Positions 7,899-16,460 of a stretch of DNA of 64,000 bases are shown in pieces. The DNA is from Vibrio cortegadensis (lineage in GTDB: Bacteria; Pseudomonadota; Gammaproteobacteria; Enterobacterales; Vibrionaceae): positions 2,356,001 through 2,420,000 of the forward strand of contig NZ_AP025472.1 of NCBI RefSeq assembly GCF_024347395.1, read 5' to 3'. The notes under the pieces were generated by a model. The model was given only the letters and a program-made list of their open reading frames with translations, was not told where the DNA came from and made no database searches. The number at the start of each line of letters is the position of its first letter. Position 1 is the stretch's first letter. The position numbers and the translations under genes were made by a program.

Positions 7899-9782
7899 AT
7901 GACTCTTGATATTTCAAAGTATCCAACATTGGCTTTAGCAGACACTCCTGATGATCTGCGCCTTTTGCCAAAATCCACTCTGCCACAATTATGTGATGAA
8001 CTACGCTCATACCTTCTAAACTCAGTGAGCCAATCAAGTGGTCACTTAGCGTCTGGTTTAGGTACAGTCGAGCTTACGGTAGCGTTGCACTATGTCTACA
8101 ACACTCCATTCGATCAACTTGTTTGGGATGTTGGCCACCAAGCCTACCCGCACAAAATCCTTACTGGTCGAAGAGAGAAATTATCAACGATTCGCCAGAA
8201 AGATGGGTTACATCCTTTCCCTTGGCGTGAAGAGAGCGAGTACGACACCCTTTCAGTTGGACACTCTTCAACGTCGATAAGTGCCGCTCTTGGTATGGCA
8301 ATTAGTGCTGAGAAGGAAGGCAAAGACCGCAAAGTGGTGAGCGTTATCGGTGACGGTGCGATTACCGCAGGTATGGCATTTGAAGCGATGAATCACGCAG
8401 GTGATGTTCATTCGGATATGCTCGTGGTATTAAACGATAACGAAATGTCAATTTCAGAAAATGTCGGTGCGCTGAACAACCATTTAGCTCAAGTGCTTTC
8501 AGGTAACCTTTACACGTCTATTCGTGAAGGCGGTAAAAAAGTTCTTTCTGGTGTTCCACCAATCAAAGAATTAGTACGCCGCACTGAAGAACATCTTAAG
8601 GGCATGGTTGTTCCTGGAACCCTTTTTGAAGAGCTTGGATTTAATTATATTGGCCCTGTGGATGGTCACGACGTAAATGAGCTGATTAAAACGCTGCGCA
8701 ACATGCGTGGGCTAAAAGGCCCTCAATTTCTGCATATTATGACCAAGAAAGGCAAAGGTTATGAGCCCGCAGAAAAAGATCCTATTGGCTATCATGGTGT
8801 CCCTAAATTTGACCCTAGCCACAGCAGCCTGCCTAAGAGCACAAGCAATAAACCAACTTTCTCTAAGATATTTGGTGACTTCTTATGTGACATGGCCGCG
8901 CAAGATCCTAAGTTAAGAGCAATTACGCCAGCAATGCGTGAAGGTTCAGGCATGGTGCGCTTCTCCAAAGAGTTCCCAGACCAATATTATGATGTGGCAA
9001 TCGCAGAACAACATGCTGTTACTTTGGCAACAGGCATGGCTATCGCAGGGGATCACCCTATCGTCGCGATTTACTCTACCTTCTTACAGCGTGGTTATGA
9101 CCAACTGATTCACGATGTTGCGATCATGGATTTACCCGTGATGTTTGCAATTGACCGAGCAGGTCTTGTGGGTGCAGATGGTCAAACTCACCAAGGAGCC
9201 TTTGATTTAAGCTTCATGCGCTGCATTCCTAATATGGTCATCATGGCACCAAGTGATGAAAATGAGTGCCGTCAGATGCTTTATACTGGCCATAAGCATA
9301 CAGGTCCAAGTGCTGTGCGTTACCCAAGAGGTAATGGCATGGGCACTGAGTTAGTCGAAACGTTCACCGCACTTGAAATTGGCAAAGGTCGAATCATCAA
9401 GCAAAGCGATGCACCAAAAGATGGGAGTAAAGTCGCGATTTTGAACTTTGGTACTTTCTTGCCAAATGCTTTGGAAGCGTCAGAAACACTAAACGCAACC
9501 GTTGCGGATATGCGTTTTGTTAAGCCTCTCGATGAAGAGTTAATCCGGCAACTGGCCGCTGATCATGATGTGCTCATTACACTTGAAGAGAATGCCATCA
9601 TTGGTGGCGCAGGCGCAGGCGTGATTGAATTCTTAATGCAAGATAAGCGCCCAATGCCCGTTCTTACTCTTGGTCTTCCTGACAAGTTTATTGCTCAAGG
9701 TACGCAAGGCGAACTGCATCAAGAGCTTGGGTTAGACAGTGATGGCATCATTCGTTCGATTCAACAATATCTTGAAAAATAA
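7899..9782 (+). CDS. dxs: 1-deoxy-D-xylulose-5-phosphate synthase Dxs
   Basis: 627 residues. The thiamine-diphosphate motif GDGAITAGMAFEAMNHAG...NDNEMSIS lies in the N-terminal third, VGHSST marks the active-site histidine region, and the central AIAEQHAVTLATGMA carries the catalytic glutamate of the transketolase-type pyrimidine domain. A C-terminal transketolase domain follows. It makes DXP from pyruvate and glyceraldehyde-3-phosphate, the first step of the MEP pathway. Last gene of the operon before a strong terminator. Confidence 0.97.
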   Translation: MTLDISKYPTLALADTPDDLRLLPKSTLPQLCDELRSYLLNSVSQSSGHLASGLGTVELTVALHYVYNTPFDQLVWDVGHQAYPHKILTGRREKLSTIRQKDGLHPFPWREESEYDTLSVGHSSTSISAALGMAISAEKEGKDRKVVSVIGDGAITAGMAFEAMNHAGDVHSDMLVVLNDNEMSISENVGALNNHLAQVLSGNLYTSIREGGKKVLSGVPPIKELVRRTEEHLKGMVVPGTLFEELGFNYIGPVDGHDVNELIKTLRNMRGLKGPQFLHIMTKKGKGYEPAEKDPIGYHGVPKFDPSHSSLPKSTSNKPTFSKIFGDFLCDMAAQDPKLRAITPAMREGSGMVRFSKEFPDQYYDVAIAEQHAVTLATGMAIAGDHPIVAIYSTFLQRGYDQLIHDVAIMDLPVMFAIDRAGLVGADGQTHQGAFDLSFMRCIPNMVIMAPSDENECRQMLYTGHKHTGPSAVRYPRGNGMGTELVETFTALEIGKGRIIKQSDAPKDGSKVAILNFGTFLPNALEASETLNATVADMRFVKPLDEELIRQLAADHDVLITLEENAIIGGAGAGVIEFLMQDKRPMPVLTLGLPDKFIAQGTQGELHQELGLDSDGIIRSIQQYLEK

Positions 9783-9801
9783 CCAAAATTAGAAAGATAC
9801 A

Positions 9802-9833
9802 AAAAAGCCCACAGCAAAATCTGTGGGCTTTTT
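9802..9833. terminator. bidirectional terminator between dxs and pgpA
   Basis: AAAAAGCCCACAG/CTGTGGGCTTTTT, a 13-bp perfect stem with T-runs on both strands, placed between converging genes. Confidence 0.95.
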
Positions 9834-9880
9834 ATTACCATTTAAGAACCGTTCATTTGTCTAACATTAGGCAGCTACCA

Positions 9881-10384
9881 TTATAACCAGCCAGAAAAAT
9901 GCCCAACAAAATACAAAGCGACACCCGCCATTACACCAGCGACGATATCGTCTACCATGATCCCAAAGCCGCCATCGACGCGCTTATCTAGCCAACCAAT
10001 AGGCCACGGCTTAACCATATCGAAGAAACGAAACAGTACAAAACCGGTGATAAGCCATTTCCAGTCATCTACGGGAAGGTCTAGCATAGGCACTAAGCTC
10101 ATGGTGATCCAAAAGCCCGCAAATTCATCCCACACAATTGAACCATGATCGTGAACTTTCATGTCATCTGACGTCACTTGGCAGATCTTAACGCCAATAA
10201 TGCATGAAATAACCACCACCACTAAATACATCGGAAGCGGCAACTGAACAAGAAGCAAATAGAATGGAATAGAAGCAAGAGTCCCCACTGTTCCCGGAAT
10301 GATCGGCGATAAACCGCTGCCAAAGCCCGTCGCCAACAGATGCCATGGGTTTTTTAATGAAATTAAAGAGAGAGGGTTAGTCAT
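9881..10384 (-). CDS. pgpA: phosphatidylglycerophosphatase A PgpA
   Basis: 167 residues. It opens with GFGSGLSPIIPGTVGTLASIP, the PgpA signature, and has hydrophobic segments plus the conserved acidic stretches IVWDEFAGFW and DDIVAGV. It dephosphorylates phosphatidylglycerophosphate to phosphatidylglycerol at the inner membrane. It starts 2 bp after the thiL stop, so the two are coupled. Last gene of the nrdR-to-pgpA run. Confidence 0.95.
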   Translation of the reverse strand: MTNPLSLISLKNPWHLLATGFGSGLSPIIPGTVGTLASIPFYLLLVQLPLPMYLVVVVISCIIGVKICQVTSDDMKVHDHGSIVWDEFAGFWITMSLVPMLDLPVDDWKWLITGFVLFRFFDMVKPWPIGWLDKRVDGGFGIMVDDIVAGVMAGVALYFVGHFSGWL

Positions 10385-10386
10385 AA

Positions 10387-11358
10387 TTATTTAACCTTAA
10401 AGTGATCATAGCCATCTAAGTGCCAATCAAGAGGTTGCCCGTTGCTATGCAGTTCTAACATTCCTTGCGGACGGATCTGACCAATACATGTTACTTTCGC
10501 GCCAATATGAGCTAAAGCGGTTTCCAGTGATCCTTTATTCTCTTCAGGAACGGTAAAGCAGAGTTCGTACTCTTCCCCACTCGTCAGAGCATACTGCTGA
10601 GCACTGTCCACATTACCACTAAATTGTATAAGTTCAGAAGAGAGAGGCAAAAAATTAGCATTAATACTGGCCCCAACATTTGAGCGTTTGAGTATATGAC
10701 TAAGATCAGATATCAACCCATCTGAGATATCAATCGCCGATGACGCTAAACCTAACAATGCTTGTCCTGCAAGTACTCTAGGTTGGCTAAGGTAATGACG
10801 TTTTTCAAGTTCTTGTGCAAAAGGTTTGCAACGGAGGCTATCATCTAAAATCACGGATAAACCCGCTTTACTGTCACCTAAGTTCCCAGTGACATAAATC
10901 CAATCCCCCACACTAGCGCCATCTCTGCGCAACGCTTTATCTTCCGGAACAAAGCCTTGCACCGTTAAGGTTAAACTTAATGGGCCTTTGGTGGTATCTC
11001 CACCGATCAATTGAATCCCAAAATAGTCAGCTAACTCAAAGAACGCATCACAAAATGGAGCCAGCCACGCTTCATCAGCGTCCGGCATGGTCAACGCAAA
11101 TGATACCCACGCAGGTGTCGCGCCCATCGCGGCTAAATCACTCACGTTGGAGGCTAATGCTTTATGTGCTACCCATGCAGGGTTTGCATCGGCTAAGAAG
11201 TGTGTACCTGCGACCAGCGTATCTGTACTAATCGCAATTTGAACATTACTTGGCGGTTTGACTAAAGCACAGTCATCACCTAGCGATAGCTGCACATCTT
11301 TTCGCTGACTTTGGCGATTAGAAAAATACTTTTCGATTAAATTGAATTCACCAGACAT
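10387..11358 (-). CDS. thiL: thiamine-monophosphate kinase ThiL
   Basis: 323 residues. FNLIEKYF and SLGDDCALV at the N-terminus, DTLVAGTHF, and SNVSDLAAMGATPAW are ThiL/PurM-family ATP- and Mg-binding motifs. GGDTTKG and SSAIDISDGLI follow. It phosphorylates thiamine phosphate to thiamine diphosphate, the cofactor of Dxs encoded nearby. It is separated from nusB by a terminator and about 190 bp, so it may have its own promoter, and it is coupled to pgpA. Confidence 0.96.
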   Translation of the reverse strand: MSGEFNLIEKYFSNRQSQRKDVQLSLGDDCALVKPPSNVQIAISTDTLVAGTHFLADANPAWVAHKALASNVSDLAAMGATPAWVSFALTMPDADEAWLAPFCDAFFELADYFGIQLIGGDTTKGPLSLTLTVQGFVPEDKALRRDGASVGDWIYVTGNLGDSKAGLSVILDDSLRCKPFAQELEKRHYLSQPRVLAGQALLGLASSAIDISDGLISDLSHILKRSNVGASINANFLPLSSELIQFSGNVDSAQQYALTSGEEYELCFTVPEENKGSLETALAHIGAKVTCIGQIRPQGMLELHSNGQPLDWHLDGYDHFKVK

Positions 11359-11501
11359 ACATACATCCTTGATGTCTCGTTCAGACCCATCATTATAGAG
11401 CAGATATCAACACAGTTAGGTTTAATCACGAAAAGGCTTTATCACTAAATTTCATGATGTGTTGATTTAGGATCTAGAACGTTTGTTGAAAAAATACTCA
11501 C

Positions 11502-11530
11502 AAAAAAGGCCAGCATATAGCTGACCTTTT
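11502..11530 (-). terminator. terminator downstream of nusB
   Basis: On the minus strand AAAGGTCAGC/GCTGGCCTTT with one G-T pair, followed by six Ts. Confidence 0.85.
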
Positions 11531-11548
11531 CAATTCTTAGATAATCAA

Positions 11549-12016
11549 TTACTTTTTACGCACGTGTGGCGCAGCTTTATCAAGCACACCATTAACGAAC
11601 TTATGGCTATCTTCCGCTGCAAATACTTTTGCTAGCTCAATAGCTTCATTGATTACGACTTTGTATGGTACATCTTCACGACGAGTCATCTCGTACATAG
11701 CAAGACGTAGCAGAGCAAGTTCCATCATATCCAAATCTTGCATTGGACGTGATAGGTATGGACGCAATTTGCTGTCCAGCTCCATATGACCAAGTACAAC
11801 ACCAGAAAATAGATCACGGAAATACGCAACGTCTGTTTCTGGAGCCGACAAAGCCGGTTCTAATTCATGATGCTCTTCTTCATCATACTTGCCACCAGTT
11901 AGGAACTGTTCCTCAACTGTTGCGACATTTTCTTTAGTAATTTGCCAAGAATAAATTGCTTGCAGAGCAAATTGACGTGCGTTACGACGTGCGGCTGGTT
12001 TCACACTGGCCCCCAT
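11549..12016 (-). CDS. nusB: transcription antitermination factor NusB
   Basis: 155 residues. ARRNARQFALQAIYSWQ at the N-terminus and the C-terminal VVINEAIELAKVFAAEDSHK with FVNGVLDK are diagnostic of NusB. It binds boxA RNA with NusE for rRNA antitermination. Its ATG overlaps the ribH stop by one base (TAATG), the ribH-nusB coupling seen across gammaproteobacteria. Confidence 0.97.
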   Translation of the reverse strand: MGASVKPAARRNARQFALQAIYSWQITKENVATVEEQFLTGGKYDEEEHHELEPALSAPETDVAYFRDLFSGVVLGHMELDSKLRPYLSRPMQDLDMMELALLRLAMYEMTRREDVPYKVVINEAIELAKVFAAEDSHKFVNGVLDKAAPHVRKK

Positions 12017-12486
12017 TAGGAATCGATTTCAGAAAGAACGTTAATCATCTCAAGTGCGCTTAGTGCAGCCTCTGCACCTTTATTACCAGCCTTGGTTCCT
12101 GCGCGTTCAATAGCTTGATCGATTGTATCAACAGTAAGTACACCAAATGCTACAGGAAGACTGAACTCCATAGACACTTGAGCTAAACCTTTATTACATT
12201 CACTGCAAACATAGTCAAAATGTGGCGTTCCGCCGCGAATTACAGTACCAAGTGATACGATAGCATCAAATTTTCCTGTTTTCGCAACACGTTGAGCAAC
12301 TAACGGTAATTCAACTGCACCAGGGCAACGAACTACAGTAATATTGTCTTCGCTAACTTGTCCATGACGCTTTAAAGTATCGATTGCACCAGAAAGTAAA
12401 CTTTCGTTAATAAAACTGTTGAAACGAGAAATAACGATAGCAATTTTTGCATTTGGCGCTGGGAAGCCACCCTCGATCACTTTCAT
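12016..12486 (-). CDS. ribH: 6,7-dimethyl-8-ribityllumazine synthase (lumazine synthase)
   Basis: 156 residues, the family's usual size. FNSFINESLLSGAIDTLKRHG, CPGAVELP, GTVIRGGTPHFDYV and the NKGAEAA stretch near the C-terminus are typical. It joins the RibA/RibD-derived pyrimidine with DHBP. The start at 12486 is preceded by AAGGAAGG at good spacing. An open frame continues 26 codons upstream to 12564 but is not homologous. A terminator separates it from the rib gene upstream, so ribH-nusB probably has its own promoter. Confidence 0.96.
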   Translation of the reverse strand: MKVIEGGFPAPNAKIAIVISRFNSFINESLLSGAIDTLKRHGQVSEDNITVVRCPGAVELPLVAQRVAKTGKFDAIVSLGTVIRGGTPHFDYVCSECNKGLAQVSMEFSLPVAFGVLTVDTIDQAIERAGTKAGNKGAEAALSALEMINVLSEIDS

Positions 12487-12589
12487 AAGCCTTCCTTTAA
12501 CTATGTTCATCAAGTGAGAATCGACGGATTCTAGCACAGAACTGTGAGCGATATCTAATACCAATTAACTTAATTAGCCCTATTCAAAT

Positions 12590-12625
12590 AAAAAAGCGAA
12601 CACAGCTTTCTGTATTCGCTTTTTT
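12590..12625 (-). terminator. terminator of the upstream rib genes
   Basis: AAAAAGCGAA/TTCGCTTTTT with an inner ACAG/CTGT pair, followed by T-runs, just past the ribB(A) stop. Confidence 0.92.
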
Positions 12626-12644
12626 CGTATTGAATAAACGCTAA

Positions 12645-13754
12645 TTATTCACAAACATACTCAACGACATTAAGGCCAAACCCGCCTAATGCATGGTAAC
12701 GTTTTGAACTAGAAGAAAGCAGGCGCATATCGCTTACTCCTAAATCCGCCAAAATTTGAGAGCCAACACCAACACGGCGAGATGTACCCTGCTTTTTCGC
12801 CATTGTCGGAGCTTCACCTTTATCTTGTGCTTCAAAGGTTTTCACTTTATTGATCAAGGTGTCAGACGTCTCTTCGTTACCCAAAATCACTAAAACACCA
12901 CCATCTGTGCCAATACGTTGCATCGCTTTATCTAACGTCCAGCTACGCTCTGTGCTGCGGTCTGAGTGCAGTAAATCGGTAAACGTATCATGCAGGTGAA
13001 CACGCACAAGTGGAGCGCCCGTTTTCACATCGCCTTTTTTCAGCGCGTAGTGAACTTGGTTATCAATGGTGTCGCGGAAAGTCACAAGGTCAAAATCACC
13101 AAATTCCGTTGGCAACTTACACTCAGCAACACGCTCAATAGTGGTTTCTGTGTTGTTTCGGTATTCGATTAAATCAGCAATGGTGCCGAGTTTAATATCG
13201 TGTTTTTCTGCGAAGATTTCTAAATCTGGACGACGAGCCATTGTGCCATCTTCATTTAGGATCTCAACGATAACAGAAGCTGGCTCCAAGCCTGCGAGTC
13301 GACCTAAGTCACAGCCTGCTTCAGTATGTCCAGCGCGAGTTAGCACGCCACCTTCTTGAGCCGTAAGAGGGAAAATATGACCCGGCTGAACAAGATCAGC
13401 GGCTTTCGCATCTTTCGCTACAGCGGCTTGAACAGTAACCGCACGATCAGATGCTGAAATACCCGTTGTCACTCCTTCAGCAGCTTCAATAGAAACAGTA
13501 AAGTTAGTTGTGTATTGAGCATTATTATCTTGAACCATTGGCGGTAATCCAAGACGCTCACAACGCTCTTTTGTCATAGTTAGACAGATCAAACCGCGAC
13601 CATACATTGCCATGAAGTTAATTGCTTCAGGGGTAATATGTTCCGCTGCCATGATTAAATCGCCTTCGTTTTCACGATCTTCGTCATCCATCAGGATAAC
13701 CATTTTACCGAGGCGAATATCTTCAATAATTTCTTGAGGCGTACTAATTGGCAT
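12645..13754 (-). CDS. ribB: 3,4-dihydroxy-2-butanone 4-phosphate synthase with degenerate GTP cyclohydrolase II-like domain (RibBX type)
   Basis: 369 residues. The N-terminal 200 are a complete DHBP synthase: DDEDRENEGDLIMAAEHITP with the acidic active-site loop, and RAGHTEAGCDL. The C-terminal half aligns in length with GTP cyclohydrolase II, but the region equivalent to SECLTGD...RCDC reads HLHDTFTDLLHSDRSTERSW, with no zinc cysteines and no RQEGRG motif. It should therefore make DHBP but not open GTP. A true RibA must be encoded elsewhere. It follows ribE after a 143-bp gap holding tandem repeats. I see no FMN riboswitch. Confidence 0.92.
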   Translation of the reverse strand: MPISTPQEIIEDIRLGKMVILMDDEDRENEGDLIMAAEHITPEAINFMAMYGRGLICLTMTKERCERLGLPPMVQDNNAQYTTNFTVSIEAAEGVTTGISASDRAVTVQAAVAKDAKAADLVQPGHIFPLTAQEGGVLTRAGHTEAGCDLGRLAGLEPASVIVEILNEDGTMARRPDLEIFAEKHDIKLGTIADLIEYRNNTETTIERVAECKLPTEFGDFDLVTFRDTIDNQVHYALKKGDVKTGAPLVRVHLHDTFTDLLHSDRSTERSWTLDKAMQRIGTDGGVLVILGNEETSDTLINKVKTFEAQDKGEAPTMAKKQGTSRRVGVGSQILADLGVSDMRLLSSSSKRYHALGGFGLNVVEYVCE

Positions 13755-13805
13755 TATGTTGTTCCTATTTTATTAGGCGCTAGGTGTTGAGACTCTAGGC
13801 TTACA

Positions 13806-13862
13806 TCTACGGTGATCATGAAAGTCTACTGTAATCATGAAAATCTTCGGTAATTCTAAAAG
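13806..13862. repeat. three 19-bp imperfect tandem repeats between ribE and ribB
   Basis: Units begin at 13806, 13825 and 13844. The first two differ at three positions (TCTACGGTGATCATGAAAG and TCTACTGTAATCATGAAAA) and the third is more diverged (TCTTCGGTAATTCTAAAAG). They fill much of the 143-bp ribE-ribB gap. Confidence 0.85.
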
Positions 13863-13897
13863 AGTGTAGGAGAAGCTCCCTTTACTTTTTCATTGAA

Positions 13898-14551
13898 TCA
13901 AGCAAATCCATTTTGTTGCAAAAATTCCATCGTTAAACGAGATTCCGGTTGTTCTTCTTGTTGTCCTTGAAGTAGACGCTCCATATAACGAGCAAGCACA
14001 TCTACTTCTAAATTAACTTTTCTGCCGACCTGAAAATCATCAATCGTCGTCTCTTCTGAGGTGTGAGGTACGATAGTTAATTTGAATGCATTTTTACGTA
14101 GAGCATTAACCGTTAAGCTAATTCCATCTACGGTAATAGAGCCTTTCTGAGCAACGTATTTTGCAATATCTGCTGGCATGTTGACCCAAAATTCAATCGA
14201 ACGTCCGACATGATTTCGCTCTACAATTTCACCAACACCATCCACATGGCCTGAAACAATATGACCACCAAAGCGGGTTGTCGGTAACATCGCTTTTTCA
14301 AGATTAACCTTATCGCCAGCTTGGTATTGAGCAAAACCTGTTTTTTTCAATGTTTCAAGTGAGAGGTCGGCGGTATAACTGCAAGCATCAAATTTTACAA
14401 CCGTCAGACAAACGCCATTAGTCGCGATACTATCGCCTAAATTAACGTCTGACATATCTAACTTATCAGCATTAACTGTAATGCTAATGTCTTCCCCTTT
14501 TGGGGTGATAGCCGCCAATGTTCCGACAGCTTCTACGATTCCTGTAAACAT
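13898..14551 (-). CDS. ribE: riboflavin synthase alpha subunit
   Basis: 217 residues. It opens MFTGIVEAVGTLA. The duplicated lumazine-binding half-domains are visible as GDSIATNGVCLTVV and later GSITVDGISLTV, each followed by an HT-type loop (PHTSEETT). It dismutates two lumazines to riboflavin and the pyrimidine. It begins 20 bp after ribD, so it is in the same operon. Confidence 0.96.
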   Translation of the reverse strand: MFTGIVEAVGTLAAITPKGEDISITVNADKLDMSDVNLGDSIATNGVCLTVVKFDACSYTADLSLETLKKTGFAQYQAGDKVNLEKAMLPTTRFGGHIVSGHVDGVGEIVERNHVGRSIEFWVNMPADIAKYVAQKGSITVDGISLTVNALRKNAFKLTIVPHTSEETTIDDFQVGRKVNLEVDVLARYMERLLQGQQEEQPESRLTMEFLQQNGFA

Positions 14552-14571
14552 ATGATTCCTATGAATATCAT

Positions 14572-15771
14572 CTATTTGTTTTCTTTCAATACAGGCTTAG
14601 CAATTAAGCGAATATCTTGACCCACTTGGCGAACATCTTGAATATCAAGCTCAATCACTTGCGACATACATTCTAAGCCGAGCGCTCCGATTAAGCCTCT
14701 GCCATCGCTTCCCATGAGTTTAGGTGCTAAATAAACGATCAACTCATCAACTAAACCATTAACGAGCAACTGTCCGGCCAGAGTCGCCCCAGCTTCAACC
14801 CACACGTGATTGATATTATGCTGCTCCGCTAACTGTGACATCAACTCAGCTAAATCCAGTTGATGACCCGTCTCCGTTAGGTTGATATCCGACCCTTCAG
14901 AGCCAACTCTCAGCACTTCACCTTGAGTTTGAAACAGATTAAGATCTTCGGTCAACTGATGCTGCCTATCAAGAATCACGCGAATAGGCTGCCTAACCAC
15001 ACTCTTCTGAGCTTGAGAGTTCACCTCATCACTTAGCTTAAGTACATCGCTAGGTTTCAGTAAAGCTCTAGGTTTTAGTAAAGCACTAGGTTTTAGGCCA
15101 TAGCGAGACTGAACACTGCAAGGTAAGTAATCCCATCGCACATTCAACGAAGCATTATCGTCAATCACCGTCTTACTGGTTGAGAGAATAGCGCCAGACA
15201 TAGCACGGAAAGTCTGAACATCTTGTCTTGCTTGAGGAGAAGTGATCCACTGGCTTTTACCATTGTTTAATGCGGTTTGTCCGTCTAAGCTCGCCGCCAT
15301 TTTTAATTGAACAAATGGCATACCCGTTTGCATTTTTTTGATAAACGCGGGATTCAAAGCTTTCGCATCGACTTCTAATAAACCGACTTCAACGTCAATT
15401 CCAGCATCACGTAGCATTTGAATACCACGGCCAGAAACTTGAGGATTTGGATCTTGCATTGCACAGATAACTTTCGCGACTTTCGCTTTTATCAAGCCTT
15501 CAGCACAAGGTGGCGTTCGGCCATAGTGCGAACATGGCTCTAAAGTGACATAAGCCGTGGCTCCCACCGCTTTTTCACCCGCCATTCGTAAGGCATGAAC
15601 TTCAGCATGAGGCTCACCCGCTTTTAGGTGAAAACCCTCTCCAACGATTTCGCCGTCACGCGCAATCACACAGCCGACATTAGGGTTCGGTGCCGTGGTA
15701 TAAATGCCACGCTTGGCAAGCTCAAGCGCACGCACCATAAATTGGTAATCTAGAGGAGTGAAATTAGACAT
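14572..15771 (-). CDS. ribD: bifunctional riboflavin biosynthesis deaminase/reductase RibD
   Basis: 399 residues, longer than the E. coli protein (367). The N-terminal deaminase has PHAEVHAL and EPCSHYGRTPPC (zinc ligands), and the C-terminal reductase has LKMAASLDGQTAL and VEAGATLAGQLL. The extra length comes mainly from a repetitive insert around residues 225-240 (LKPSALLKPRALLKPSDVLK) between the active regions, encoded by 18-bp tandem DNA repeats. It lies 5 bp after nrdR. Confidence 0.95.
   Translation of the reverse strand: MSNFTPLDYQFMVRALELAKRGIYTTAPNPNVGCVIARDGEIVGEGFHLKAGEPHAEVHALRMAGEKAVGATAYVTLEPCSHYGRTPPCAEGLIKAKVAKVICAMQDPNPQVSGRGIQMLRDAGIDVEVGLLEVDAKALNPAFIKKMQTGMPFVQLKMAASLDGQTALNNGKSQWITSPQARQDVQTFRAMSGAILSTSKTVIDDNASLNVRWDYLPCSVQSRYGLKPSALLKPRALLKPSDVLKLSDEVNSQAQKSVVRQPIRVILDRQHQLTEDLNLFQTQGEVLRVGSEGSDINLTETGHQLDLAELMSQLAEQHNINHVWVEAGATLAGQLLVNGLVDELIVYLAPKLMGSDGRGLIGALGLECMSQVIELDIQDVRQVGQDIRLIAKPVLKENK
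15050..15096. repeat. 18-bp tandem repeat inside ribD
   Basis: CTAGGTTTYAGTAAAGCW is repeated about 2.6 times in frame, each unit adding six residues (LKPSAL-like) to a surface insert of RibD. Confidence 0.85.
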
Positions 15772-15776
15772 AACGG

Positions 15777-16226
15777 TTAGTCTTCTAGCTTGGCAATTTC
15801 TTCGCCAAACTCTCGAATATCTTCAAAACTACGATAAACAGACGCAAAACGAATATAAGCCACTTTGTCTAAGACTTTAAGCTGTTCCATCACTAAGTTA
15901 CCGATAAGGTCACTCGGAACCTCTCGCTCACCCGTTGCTCTCAGCTGAGATTTAATCGTACTGATTGCTAACTCAATCGAATCAGCACTGACTGGGCGTT
16001 TTTCTAGTGCGCGCTGTACTCCGCCCACCATTTTATCTTCATTAAATGGTTCACGGTTGCCATTTGATTTGATCACTTTAGGCATCACAAGCTCAGCACT
16101 TTCAAAAGTAGTGAAACGTTCACTACACGCTAAGCACTGGCGTCTACGACGAACTTGGTGACCGTCTGCGACTAAGCGCGAATCAATCACTTTAGTGTCA
16201 TTTTCTGAACAAAAAGGACAATGCAT
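15777..16226 (-). CDS. nrdR: transcriptional repressor NrdR
   Basis: 149 residues, as in E. coli. The zinc ribbon uses Cys3, Cys6, Cys31 and Cys34 (CPFC...CLAC) and RRRRQC is the DNA-contact region. An ATP-cone domain (about 49-139) starts PKVIKSNGNREPF. NrdR represses ribonucleotide reductase operons when dATP is bound. It is the first gene of the long run nrdR-ribD-ribE, the standard gammaproteobacterial arrangement. Confidence 0.97.
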   Translation of the reverse strand: MHCPFCSENDTKVIDSRLVADGHQVRRRRQCLACSERFTTFESAELVMPKVIKSNGNREPFNEDKMVGGVQRALEKRPVSADSIELAISTIKSQLRATGEREVPSDLIGNLVMEQLKVLDKVAYIRFASVYRSFEDIREFGEEIAKLED

Positions 16227-16351
16227 ATCACCTCCAATTAATTGGCATCAGTGTAACGGAATTGGGACAGGGAGTGAATGAAGAAGTCGATAGTTAGGCC
16301 GAGATTTGCCGAATAATGGTGCGTATATTGCGTTTTTCATATCAAATACGC

Positions 16352-16427
16352 AAACGCTTCACTCAAGAACTTAGGATAGAGATGGGATCTCCCCAATTCT
16401 AACCAAAACTCTATATGTGAAGCGTTT
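16352..16427. repeat. 11-bp inverted repeat enclosing a structured spacer between nrdR and proA
   Basis: AAACGCTTCAC (16352-16362) pairs perfectly with GTGAAGCGTTT (16417-16427). The 54-bp spacer holds further complementary pieces, including the palindromic GGGATCTCCC and ATAGAG/CTATAT. It could be a proA 3' structure or a protein site. There is no clear T-run. Confidence 0.6.
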
Positions 16428-16460
16428 CATTATAGAGGCATCTCTGCCTAACGTTACGCG

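Noticed and set aside
13755..13897. Possible FMN riboswitch before ribB
   Set aside because: No conserved AGGG(C)-type RFN core is visible. The gap is mostly 19-bp repeats.
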